Below, one piece after another: positions 24,194 to 32,137 of a DNA stretch of 64,000 nucleotides; position 1 is the stretch's first letter; every line of letters begins with the position of its first letter. A program made the translations under genes and the position numbers. The notes below the pieces were generated by a model. That model was not told the DNA's origin, ran no database searches, and was given only the letters and a program-made list of their open reading frames with translations. Source of the stretch: Nonomuraea montanisoli (GTDB taxonomy: Bacteria > Actinomycetota > Actinomycetes > Streptosporangiales > Streptosporangiaceae); the NCBI RefSeq assembly GCF_013363975.1, contig NZ_JABWGN010000004.1, positions 186,001-250,000 of the forward strand. The letters run 5' to 3'.

Positions 24194-25315
24194 TCACTTG
24201 GTGAGGGGGGCCAGCTTGGGGTCGTTGGCATAGGCCTCGGCCACGTTCGCCTTGGTGACGATGACCGGCGGGAGAAGGTACGCCGGGACGACCTTCACCC
24301 CGTTGTCGTACGACTTGGTGTCGTTGATCTCCGGGGTCTTACCCTGCTGCAGAGCCTTGATCATGTCCACGGTCTCGGCGACGAGCTTGCGGGTGTCCTT
24401 GTTGATCGTCGAGTACTGCTCGCCGGCGACGATCGACTTGACCGACTCGGCCTCGGAGTCCTGGCCGGTCACGACCGGGATCGGCTTGCCCGCGCCCTTC
24501 ACCGAGGTGATGATCGCACGGGCGAGGGTGTCGTTCGGCGACAGGACGCCGTCGAGGGTCTTGTTGCCGTTGTAGGTCGAGGTCAGCAGCGAGTCCATCC
24601 TCTGCTGCGCGTTCTCGGCCTTCCAGCCCTGGATCGCGGTCTGCTTGATGTCCTTCTGGCCCGAGCCGACGACGAGGTCGCCCTTGTCGATGAGCGGCTT
24701 GAGCACGTCCATCGCGCCGTTGAAGAAGACACCGGAGTTGTTGTCGTCCGGCGAGCCGGAGAACAGCTCGACCGTCCACGGGCCGTTCGGCTTCTTCGCC
24801 TTCATCCCGTCGAGCAGGGCCTGGCCCTGCAACTGGCCGACCTTGAAGTTGTCGAAGGCGATGTAGTAGTCCACGGAGGGCGTGTTGGTGATGAGCCGGT
24901 CGTAGGCGATGACGGTCGCGCCGGACTGCTTGGCCTGCGTGACCTGGGTCGCCAGCTGTGCGGCGTCGGTCGCGCCGATGACGATGACCTTCGCGCCCTT
25001 GGTGACCATGGCGGAGATCTGCGACTGCTGGTCCGCGACCGTGGTCGACGCTCCCGCGTACTGCACGTCGGACTTGAAGCCGGCCTGCTTGAGCCCGTCG
25101 GTGAACAGGTCACCGGCGAGCACCCAGTTCTCCGAGGTCTTCGACGGCAGGGCGACACCGATGAGGGCGTCGGCCGCGAACCCCTTGGCGGCGCTGGTGC
25201 TGTCACCGGTGGCGGCGCCGGTGGCGCCTTCGCGCTCGCCGGCGCAGGCGGCGCTCAGCGCGAGCAGCGCCACGGCGCCCGTCACCGCGAGGCTTCGGGT
25301 GAGGAACTTACGCAT
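24194..25315 (-). CDS. chvE: Sugar ABC transporter substrate-binding lipoprotein (ChvE-like)
   Basis: A 373-residue secreted lipoprotein: signal peptide with lipobox LSAAC and lipidated Cys24. The mature protein is a periplasmic-binding protein of the multiple-monosaccharide/xylose class (IGVALPSKTSENWVLAGDLF, ISAMVTKGAKVIVIGATD, VIAYDRLITNTPSVDYYIAF, GVLSPNDTLARAI, PVVTGQDSEAESVKSI, DTRKLVAETVDMI). ChvE binds several aldoses. It lies 76 bp after the permease gene, the third gene of an ATPase-permease-binding protein operon. ATG at 25315. Confidence 0.92.
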   Translation of the reverse strand: MRKFLTRSLAVTGAVALLALSAACAGEREGATGAATGDSTSAAKGFAADALIGVALPSKTSENWVLAGDLFTDGLKQAGFKSDVQYAGASTTVADQQSQISAMVTKGAKVIVIGATDAAQLATQVTQAKQSGATVIAYDRLITNTPSVDYYIAFDNFKVGQLQGQALLDGMKAKKPNGPWTVELFSGSPDDNNSGVFFNGAMDVLKPLIDKGDLVVGSGQKDIKQTAIQGWKAENAQQRMDSLLTSTYNGNKTLDGVLSPNDTLARAIITSVKGAGKPIPVVTGQDSEAESVKSIVAGEQYSTINKDTRKLVAETVDMIKALQQGKTPEINDTKSYDNGVKVVPAYLLPPVIVTKANVAEAYANDPKLAPLTK

Positions 25316-25391
25316 GGTGGGATGAGTCCTTCTGGTCGTTGGTGATGGCGAGCAGGTGAGCGGCCCGGTGCCGTCGGTGGCGGCCGGACGG

Positions 25392-26690
25392 TCAGCCGGC
25401 GACCCGGGCCTTGTCGGAGTCGGGGGCCGGACGTGGTTCCCCTGCCGGTGCGGTCGGAGCCCCGCGACTGAACGGGCGCATCAGCGACCCGATGATCGAG
25501 AAGCGGTCCTGGCTCTTGTTGTAGACGTCGAACGCGACGGCCAGGAGCAGGACCAGACCCTTGATGATCTGGACCATGTCGGAGCCGACGCCCTCGAGCT
25601 GCAGGCCGTTGTTGAGCAGGGCCATGACGAGACCGCCGACGATCGACCCGCTGATGGTCCCGAGGCCGCCGGAGACCGCGGCGCCGCCGATGAAGACGGC
25701 CGCGATGGCGTCGAGCTCCCAGCTCAGGCCGTCCTGGGGGCCGGAAGCCGAGGACCGCGCCACGAAGATCATGCCGGCCAGGGCGGCCAGGACGGACATG
25801 TTCATCATGACCAGGAAGTTGACCCGCTTGAGCTTCACGCCGGACAACTCCGCGGCGCGGGCGTTGCCGCCCACCGCGTAGATGTGCCGGCCCCCGATGG
25901 TGTGGCGGGTGTAGTACGAGTACCCGAGCACCAGGACGATGAGGATGATGCCGGAGATCGGCAGGCTGGTGCCGACGCGGCCGCTGGCGAAGCGCAGCGT
26001 CGCGAAGACGATGACGCCGAGCATCACCGCCAGGCGCAGCACCGTGATCCACATCGGCGCGACGTCGGCGTTCATCGTGCGGCGCGTCTGCCGCGTCTTC
26101 CACTCCCGCCACACGACCCCCAGGCAGGCGGCCAGGCCGAGCAGCAGCGTCAGGTTGTTGTACCCGGTGTCAGGGCCCACTTCCGGCAGGAATCCGGCGC
26201 CGATCGTGCGGAAGCCGTCGAGGACCGGCACCGTGTCGGCGTTGCCGATGTACTGGTTGCCGCCGCGGAACAGCAGCATGCCGGCCAGGGTCACGATGAA
26301 CGCCGGCACCCCGACGTAGGCGACCCAGAAACCCTGCCAGGCGCCGATCACCGCCCCGACGGCCAGGCCGAGCGCGATGCCCAGCGGCCAGGGGATCGAG
26401 AACTCCTGCATCGCCTTGGCGACCACGATGCCGGTGAACGCGGCGACCGAGCCGACCGACAGGTCGATGTGCCCGGCGACGATCACCATCAGCATGCCGA
26501 TGGCCAGGATCAGGATGTAGGAGTACTGGCTGACCACCGCGATGAGGTTGCCGGAGGTCAGGGTCAGTCCCCCGGTCCAGATCTCGAACAGCAGGACGAT
26601 CGCCACGAGGGTGAAGATCATGCCGAACTGGCGGACGTTGGAGGTCGTGCCTCCGAAGAGGTTCTTCTGCAGGTCTTTGATTCGGCTCAT
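25392..26690 (-). CDS. gguB: Multiple-monosaccharide ABC transporter permease (GguB-like)
   Basis: A 432-residue membrane protein of the BPD_transp_2 family. About 10-11 helices are seen, with the conserved [20 protein letters not shown] and [20 protein letters not shown] regions and the cytoplasmic [17 protein letters not shown] coupling loop, which touches the ATPase. It is longer than RbsC (about 320) and of the size typical for GguB/XylH. The ATG at 26690 overlaps the ATPase stop codon (ATGA). Confidence 0.93.
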   Translation of the reverse strand: MSRIKDLQKNLFGGTTSNVRQFGMIFTLVAIVLLFEIWTGGLTLTSGNLIAVVSQYSYILILAIGMLMVIVAGHIDLSVGSVAAFTGIVVAKAMQEFSIPWPLGIALGLAVGAVIGAWQGFWVAYVGVPAFIVTLAGMLLFRGGNQYIGNADTVPVLDGFRTIGAGFLPEVGPDTGYNNLTLLLGLAACLGVVWREWKTRQTRRTMNADVAPMWITVLRLAVMLGVIVFATLRFASGRVGTSLPISGIILIVLVLGYSYYTRHTIGGRHIYAVGGNARAAELSGVKLKRVNFLVMMNMSVLAALAGMIFVARSSASGPQDGLSWELDAIAAVFIGGAAVSGGLGTISGSIVGGLVMALLNNGLQLEGVGSDMVQIIKGLVLLLAVAFDVYNKSQDRFSIIGSLMRPFSRGAPTAPAGEPRPAPDSDKARVAG

Positions 26691-28234
26691 GGGGTCGGTG
26701 TCTTCTTCATAGAGGTCATCTGCTTCATGAGCAGTTCCGGGGTGGCGTCGCGGCGGGGCACATCGCCGGTGATGGCGCCCTCGAACATCGTGTAGACGCG
26801 GTCGCACAGGCCGATGAGCTCGGGCAGCTCCGAGGAGATGACGATGACGCCCTTGCCCTGGTCGGCCAGCCGCTGGATGATTCCGTAGATCTCGTACTTG
26901 GCGCCCACGTCGATGCCGCGCGTCGGCTCGTCGAGGATCAGCAGGTCCGGGTCGGTGAACATCCACTTCGCCAGGACGACCTTCTGCTGGTTGCCGCCGG
27001 AGAGCTTCATGACGCCCTCGTCGACGCTGGGCGTCTTGATCTTCAGGTTCTTGCGGTACTCCTCGGCGGCCCGGTATTCGCCGACGGGGTCGATGACGCC
27101 GTAGGTGGAGATCTTCTGCAGCTTGGCGGCCACCATCGAGGTCTTGATGTCGTCGATCAGGTTGAGGCCGATCGCCTTGCGGTCCTCGCTCACGTAGGCG
27201 AGGCCGTGCCGGATGGCGTCCGCCACCGACCTCAGCTGGATCTCCTCGCCGTCCTTGACGACCGTGCCGGACAGGTACACGCCGTAGGAGCGGCCGAAGA
27301 GGCTCATCGCGAGCTCGGTGCGCCCGGCGCCCATGAGACCGGCGAAGCCGACGATCTCGCCGCGCCGGACGTGGAAGCTCGACCCCTTGCACACCAGCCG
27401 CTCGGCCGAGTTCGGGTGCCGCACCGTCCAGTCGCGGACCTCGAAGAACACCTCGCCGATGTCGGGCAGGTGGTCGGGGAACCGGCTGCTCAGCTCGCGT
27501 CCGACCATGCCGCGGACGATGCGGTCCTCGTTGACGCCGTCGGCCTTGACGTCGAGGCTCTCGATCGTGCGGCCGTCGCGCAGGATCGTGATGGAGTCGG
27601 CGACCGCCTCGATCTCGTTCAGCTTGTGCGAGATGATGATCGAGGTGATGCCGCGCTCCCGGAAGCCGCGCAGCAGGTCGAGCAGGTGCTGGGAATCGGC
27701 CTCGTTGAGCGCGGCGGTCGGCTCGTCGAGGATGAGCAGCTTCACGTCCTTCGCGAACGCCTTCGCGATCTCGACGAGTTGCTGCTTGCCGATGCCGATG
27801 TCCTTGATCAGCGTGTCCGGGTCCTCCTGGAGCCCGACCTGTTCCATCAGTTCGAGCGCTCGGCGCTGGGCGGCCTTCCAGTCGATCGCGCCGCGCCTGC
27901 GCGGCTCGTTGCCGAGGAAGATGTTCTCGGTGATCGACATGCCCGGCACCAGCGCGAGCTCCTGGTGGATGATGACGATGCCGGCGCGCTCGCTGGCCCG
28001 GATGTCGTGGAAGCGGACCTCTTCGCCCTGGTAGACGATGTCGCCGGTATAGGTCCCGTGCGGGTACACGCCGCTCAGCACCTTCATGAGCGTGGACTTG
28101 CCGGCGCCGTTCTCGCCGCAGATCGCGTGGATCTCACCCGCCCGGACCGCCAGGTTGACATCGGCGAGCGCCGTCACTCCGGGGAACGTCTTGGTGATCG
28201 ACCGCATTTCGAGCAGAGCCGGATCGTGGGTCAT
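26687..28234 (-). CDS. gguA: Multiple-monosaccharide ABC transporter ATPase (GguA-like)
   Basis: A 515-residue double ABC ATPase of the RbsA/XylG/GguA class. The first half has Walker [10 protein letters not shown], signature [15 protein letters not shown] and Walker [12 protein letters not shown]; the second half has a degenerate Walker A ([16 protein letters not shown]), signature [14 protein letters not shown] and Walker [14 protein letters not shown] choose ATG at 28234; the upstream in-frame extension is unlike the family. First gene of the operon; divergent from the ROK kinase, with a conserved AT-rich element at 28404-28447 in the shared promoter region. Confidence 0.94.
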   Translation of the reverse strand: MTHDPALLEMRSITKTFPGVTALADVNLAVRAGEIHAICGENGAGKSTLMKVLSGVYPHGTYTGDIVYQGEEVRFHDIRASERAGIVIIHQELALVPGMSITENIFLGNEPRRRGAIDWKAAQRRALELMEQVGLQEDPDTLIKDIGIGKQQLVEIAKAFAKDVKLLILDEPTAALNEADSQHLLDLLRGFRERGITSIIISHKLNEIEAVADSITILRDGRTIESLDVKADGVNEDRIVRGMVGRELSSRFPDHLPDIGEVFFEVRDWTVRHPNSAERLVCKGSSFHVRRGEIVGFAGLMGAGRTELAMSLFGRSYGVYLSGTVVKDGEEIQLRSVADAIRHGLAYVSEDRKAIGLNLIDDIKTSMVAAKLQKISTYGVIDPVGEYRAAEEYRKNLKIKTPSVDEGVMKLSGGNQQKVVLAKWMFTDPDLLILDEPTRGIDVGAKYEIYGIIQRLADQGKGVIVISSELPELIGLCDRVYTMFEGAITGDVPRRDATPELLMKQMTSMKKTPTP

Positions 28235-28403
28235 GGCCGCGGCTCTGCGCTTCGGAGGCCATGGCGACCACGCGGATCCGGTCTGCGCGACATGCGGCAT
28301 GTCGTGGACATCAACTCGCCTCCGATGGCCTTGTCTGTCGACTCACAGTCACAGCGCCGTGCGTGACTCGCTCCTGGCGCTTCCGGCGTCTTACGCCCAT
28401 AGC

Positions 28404-28447
28404 TAGGCAACCTAAATCAATTTGTTTTACTATGTCAACGCCCTGGT
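28404..28447. promoter_or_regulatory. Conserved AT-rich leader element, copy 1
   Basis: This 44-bp stretch (TAGGCAACCTAAATCAATTT, then GTTTTACTATGTCAACG and CCCTGGT) is repeated almost unchanged at 30045-30089 upstream of the ROK repressor gene. It lies between the transporter ATPase and the ROK kinase. AT-rich core DNA, position and duplication suggest a ROK-repressor operator with overlapping promoters. Confidence 0.7.
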
Positions 28448-28512
28448 CGAGCCCGGTCCAGGCAGCGCACTCCGCCCACTCCCCGCACCTGCCAGCGTTT
28501 CTCGTGGACTGA
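28432..28512 (+). pseudogene. 'Ghost' of a second ROK repressor gene
   Basis: Directly after the conserved leader, an in-frame 26-codon remnant runs from ATG 28432 to TGA 28512. Its start (MSTPWSSPV) matches the translated leader of the intact repressor (MSMPLVRPV at 30073) and its end (HSPHLPAFLVD-stop) matches the last codons of that repressor (YSPQLSALLAD-stop, 31333-31368). The sequence after both stops also agrees (GAACAGGATGAC). Everything between, about 1.2 kb, is missing. So this is a deletion derivative of a duplicated repressor gene. Confidence 0.7.
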
Positions 28513-28528
28513 TCAGAACAGGATGACC

Positions 28529-29467
28529 ATGGATGAGAATGCCGTGCTCGCCGTCGACATCGGCGGCACCAAGATTGCCGCCGGGCTGGTCGACGCGGAG
28601 GGACGGGTACGCGGAGGCGCCGAGATCGCCACACCGCCGACGGAGCCCGAACTCGTCGAGGCGCTGCGGGCGCTGCTGGCGTCGGTGACGGAGAGCGTGA
28701 CGCCCAGCGCGATCGGACTGGCCTCAGCCGGACCGCTCGACCCGGTGCGCGGCACGGTGAGCCCCGTCAACATCCCCGCCTGGCGCGACTTTCCCCTCGT
28801 CGGCCTGGCGAGCGACATCGTGCCCGGCGTTCCCGTCACCCTCGTGGGCGACGGCATCGCGGCTGCCGTGGGCGAGCACTGGCTCGGCGCCGGCCGCGGC
28901 GCGGCCTCGATGCTGGGGATCGTCGTCTCGACCGGCATCGGCGGCGGCCTCGTGCTCAACGGCGCACCCTACGCCGGCCCCAGCGGCAACGCCGGGCATC
29001 TCGGTCACACGGTCGTCGATCCCGCCGGGCCGCTCTGCTCGTGCGGGGCTTCAGGCTGCGTCGAAGCGTATGCCAGTGGCCCGTCGATGGTCCGCTGGGC
29101 CCGGCAGCAGGGCTGGACCGGCGCCGACGCCCGCGCCCTCGCCACCGACGCCGGCCAGGGCCACCCCATCGCCCTGGCCGCCTTCGAGCGGGGCACCCAA
29201 GCTCTCGCCCGCGCCATCGTCGCGACGGCGACGATGTGCGATCTCGACCGGGTCGTGATCGGCGGCGGCGTCTCGGCGGCCGGCGAGATCCTTCTCGCAC
29301 CACTACGACGCCATTTCGCGGACGTGGCCACGCTGAGCTTCGTGCGACGGCTGACCATTCAGTCCTCCACGCTCGGGCGGAAGTCCGGCCTGCTCGGCGC
29401 CGCCCGCAGCGCGTGGCTCGCGTCGGCCGCCCCGGACGTAGGGACGGGTGTGACGCAGGTGGCGTGA
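28529..29467 (+). CDS. ROK-family sugar kinase
   Basis: A 312-residue cytoplasmic sugar kinase. The ATP-binding motif VLAVDIGGTKIAAGLVD starts the protein; the sugar-binding and catalytic region contains VGDGIAAAVGEHW and STGIGGGLVLNG, followed by GHLGHTVVD and the ROK zinc site CSCGASGCVE. There is no HTH, so it is an enzyme (glucokinase- or mannokinase-like), not a repressor. Either ATG 28523 or 28529 is possible; GAACAGG fits 28529 better. With manA and the transporter it supports uptake and phosphorylation of an aldohexose. Confidence 0.92.
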   Translation: MDENAVLAVDIGGTKIAAGLVDAEGRVRGGAEIATPPTEPELVEALRALLASVTESVTPSAIGLASAGPLDPVRGTVSPVNIPAWRDFPLVGLASDIVPGVPVTLVGDGIAAAVGEHWLGAGRGAASMLGIVVSTGIGGGLVLNGAPYAGPSGNAGHLGHTVVDPAGPLCSCGASGCVEAYASGPSMVRWARQQGWTGADARALATDAGQGHPIALAAFERGTQALARAIVATATMCDLDRVVIGGGVSAAGEILLAPLRRHFADVATLSFVRRLTIQSSTLGRKSGLLGAARSAWLASAAPDVGTGVTQVA

Positions 29468-30044
29468 CCGCCGGCGGCCGGTCGCAGCTGACGGCGGGTG
29501 GCGACCTCACCGAGCCTGCGCGGGCAGTTCGAACCGGACGGCCTTGCCCGCGGGTGTGCGGTCGCCGCCCCAGCAGCAGGCGCGTCGAGCGATCAGGGGG
29601 AGTTCGCGCTCTCTCTGGTCGTCCTCGCTGACGCGACGCTGACGAGGCGCGACGGGATCGGCGTCCTCGACCTCGCAGCCCTGGAAGGAGAGGGGCAGCC
29701 GGTTCATGCCGCCCGGTCGCAGGAGTCGCGGTGGACGGGAATGCTGCGTCCGTCGGGCAGGTGCCGACACATGATTCCCACTCCTGGGGGCAGGCCAGGT
29801 ACTCGCAGAATGTGCTGATGAAATGCGCAATTTGCCCGATCGCAGTAAGGGACGCGATCGGACGAATCAGCTTCCGCCATGGTCAGCGCGCTGAATCGCG
29901 CGCACGTAGATGACGTCTATTCGCGGATATGGACCTTGGACGCGGTTCGCATCCCGTGAGGGCCGGTCGCGCGTGCGACTCGACGTCACGGCGCCGTGCG
30001 CGGCCCCTCCCGTGTTCGCAGGTCCGGCGTGTCGAGCCGACCGG
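29468..30044. other. 577-bp region without an intact gene
   Basis: Between the ROK kinase and the ROK repressor leader I see only fragmentary coding character. The stretch just before 30045 (about 29970-30044) resembles the sequence before the first leader copy (about 28338-28403), with shared GCGCCGTGCG and TCCGGCGT blocks, so it is part of the same duplication. A possible ATPase-domain tail lies at 29507 on the minus strand. Confidence 0.5.
29507..29620 (-). pseudogene. Possible relic of an anti-sigma/HATPase-domain protein C-terminus
   Basis: The minus strand ends with WGGDRTPAGKAVRFELPAQAR-stop, which resembles the usual end of streptomycete RsbW-like ATP-binding regulatory proteins ('...WG...GKTVWFELP'). 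Upstream, no HATPase motifs follow in any one frame. A weak, pattern-based call. Confidence 0.3.
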
Positions 30045-30089
30045 TAGGCAATCTAAATCAATTTGTTTTATTATGTCAATGCCCCTGGT
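30045..30089 (+). promoter_or_regulatory. Conserved AT-rich leader element, copy 2
   Basis: TAGGCAATCTAAATCAATTT, then GTTTTATTATGTCAATG and CCCCTGGT: differs from copy 1 at 28404 by a few transitions and one base insertion. It precedes the ROK repressor gene by about 40 bp, consistent with autoregulation and joint control of the transporter operon. Confidence 0.7.
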
Positions 30090-30126
30090 GAGGCCTGTTC
30101 CCGGCGGCAAGCAGAGAGGATGTAGC

Positions 30127-31368
30127 GTGCGACAAGCAGGTACGAATCTCCCCAAGGTCGGACGGTACAACCGGGCGGTGGTGCTGGACCAGATCCAGCT
30201 CGCCGACGGCATCAGCCGGGTGGAGATCGCCCAGCGTACCGGTCTCACCCCGCAGACCGTCTCCGGCATCGTGCGCCGCCTCCTCGACGAGGGAATCGTG
30301 CGGGAAGCCGGCGCCAGCCGGGTGTCGACCGGCGGGAAGCCTCGTTCCACGCTGCGGCTCAACGCCGACGCGGGCAGCGCGGTCGGACTCCATTTCGACC
30401 CGGTCGAACTCACCTGCGCCGTGGTCGACCTGCTCGGCCGGCCCCTGGCCGTCAAGCGGCGCCCCACATCACCCGGAGCCGACCCGTCGTACGTCGTCAC
30501 GGCCATGGCGGAACTGGTCGCCGACGTACTCGACGAAGCGGACGTCCCGCGCGACCAGCTGCTCGGTCTCGGCCTCGCCACCCCCGGCCCGATCGACCAG
30601 GACCTCGGCATGATCGTCGCGCCGCCTCAGCTCAAGAGCTGGACACGGGTGCCGTTGAAGCAGATGCTGGCCGAGGCCACCGGCCTGCCGGTGACGCTGG
30701 ACAACGACGCCACCGCCGCCGCGGTCGGCGAGCGATGGTCCGGCGCGGGCAGAGGGGTGGCGAACTTCGCCTACTTCTTCTTCGGCACCGGCATCGGCGG
30801 CGGCCTCATCCTCAACCACCAGGTCTACCGAGGCGGCTCGCTCAACGCCGGGGAGTTCGGCCACTCCTCCGTGCTGCCCGACGGGCCGGACTGCTACTGC
30901 GGCAACCGGGGGTGCCTGGAGCGGCTCGCCAACCCGACCGCGATCGTCGCCGAAGCGCACCGCCGGCTCGCCGGAAGCCGCGGCGGCAGCGTGCTGTCGG
31001 ACGCGTTCGAGCGCGATCCGGCCTCGGTCGACCATGCCGCGATCCTGGCTGCGGCCGTGGCCGATGATCCCGTCGCGACAGCCGTCATCGACGCGGCCGC
31101 GCAGCACGTCGCCTCGGTCGCCGTCAACATCGCCAACTTCATCGACGTGGACCTCATCGTCCTCGGCGGACACGGCATCGAGCACGTCGAGAACCGGTAC
31201 GTCGACGCTGTCGCCGCGGCACTGGCCACCAGGCCGCTGTGCCGGCACGTCCGGGTCGTCGACGTGGCCCCCTCACCGCTCGGCGCGGACGCCGCCGTCG
31301 TGGGCAGTGCCGCCCTCGTCCTGCACGCCACGTACTCCCCGCAACTCTCGGCGCTTCTCGCGGATTGA
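30127..31368 (+). CDS. ROK-family transcriptional repressor
   Basis: A 413-residue protein. Residues about 10-75 form a winged HTH (RYNRAVVLDQIQLADGISRV, QRTGLTPQTVSGIVRRLLDE). The rest is a ROK domain with LDNDATAAAVGERW, FGTGIGGGLILNHQ, GEFGHSSV and the zinc cluster CYCGNRGCLE. NagC/XylR-type members use the sugar domain to sense inducer. I start at GTG 30127 because GAGAGGA lies 6 nt upstream; the frame is open back to ATG 30073 within the conserved leader. It likely represses the ABC transporter and kinase as well as itself. Confidence 0.92.
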   Translation: MRQAGTNLPKVGRYNRAVVLDQIQLADGISRVEIAQRTGLTPQTVSGIVRRLLDEGIVREAGASRVSTGGKPRSTLRLNADAGSAVGLHFDPVELTCAVVDLLGRPLAVKRRPTSPGADPSYVVTAMAELVADVLDEADVPRDQLLGLGLATPGPIDQDLGMIVAPPQLKSWTRVPLKQMLAEATGLPVTLDNDATAAAVGERWSGAGRGVANFAYFFFGTGIGGGLILNHQVYRGGSLNAGEFGHSSVLPDGPDCYCGNRGCLERLANPTAIVAEAHRRLAGSRGGSVLSDAFERDPASVDHAAILAAAVADDPVATAVIDAAAQHVASVAVNIANFIDVDLIVLGGHGIEHVENRYVDAVAAALATRPLCRHVRVVDVAPSPLGADAAVVGSAALVLHATYSPQLSALLAD

Positions 31369-31474
31369 CCGGAACAGGATGACGTCGGAGCACAGGGCAT
31401 GAGGTCGCCGCGGCCAGGGGCTGCCGCCGCCGATCAGAGGCCCGCATGACCGCGCGTACGCGCTCGTCGGTCCC

Positions 31475-32062
31475 TCAGCTCCGCTCGGGGCGGGCGCGGA
31501 CGTGCAGGCGCTCCCCCTGCGGGCCGAACAGGTTGAGCACCTCCGCCGGCTCCGGGCCGGGGTTGGAGACCAGGTGCGGGAGGTGGGTGTCGAACTCGGC
31601 GGCCTCCCCCGCCGTCAGCAGGAGGTCGTGCTCGGCCAGCCGCAGCCGCAGCCGGCCCGACAGCACGTACAGCCACTCGTAGCCCTCGTGCGTCTGCAGC
31701 TCCTCGTGGCCGTACGGCGTGCCCGGCGGCAGGATCTGCTTGAACGCCTGCAGGCCGCCCGAGCGGCGGGTCAGCGGGAGGAACGTCACGCCGTGACGGA
31801 CGATCGGCTGCGGCCGCACCCGGGGGTCGCCCGTGGCCGGCGCGCCGACCAGGTCGTCCAGCGACACCTGGTACGCCTTGGCCAGCGGCAGCAGCAGCTC
31901 CAGCGTGGGCCGCCGCCCGCCCGACTCCAGGCGGGACAGCGTGCTCACCGAGATGCCGGTGGTCTCCGCGAGCCGGCTCAGCGTCGTGCCCCGCTGCCTG
32001 CGCATGGCGCGCAGCCTCGGCCCGACCGCCGCCAGGACCGCGTCGCCCTCGTCGTTTGCCAT
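31475..32062 (-). CDS. XRE-cupin transcriptional regulator
   Basis: A 195-residue protein: residues 10-70 an XRE HTH (LRAMRRQRGTTLSRLAETTG, SVSTLSRLESGGRRPTLELL), residues 110-190 a cupin (HEELQTHEGYEWLYVLSGRL, LLLTAGEAAEFDTHLPH). Such proteins control small redox or amino-acid pathways. It is divergent from the TrxB-like/methyltransferase gene (75 bp apart) and probably regulates it. ATG at 32062 with no ribosome-binding site. Confidence 0.93.
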   Translation of the reverse strand: MANDEGDAVLAAVGPRLRAMRRQRGTTLSRLAETTGISVSTLSRLESGGRRPTLELLLPLAKAYQVSLDDLVGAPATGDPRVRPQPIVRHGVTFLPLTRRSGGLQAFKQILPPGTPYGHEELQTHEGYEWLYVLSGRLRLRLAEHDLLLTAGEAAEFDTHLPHLVSNPGPEPAEVLNLFGPQGERLHVRARPERS

Positions 32063-32069
32063 AGCGGCA

Positions 32070-32075
32070 ACATTA
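32070..32075 (-). promoter_or_regulatory. -10 box of the leaderless XRE-cupin transcript
   Basis: On the minus strand TAATGT is followed by exactly 7 nt (TGCCGCT) and the ATG at 32062. This geometry makes the start codon the transcription start. Confidence 0.55.
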
Positions 32076-32137
32076 CTTGTCGGAATCGCCGCCGGCGGTG
32101 CACCTTGGCCCCGTACATGAGCGGTGAAGGGAAGCAC

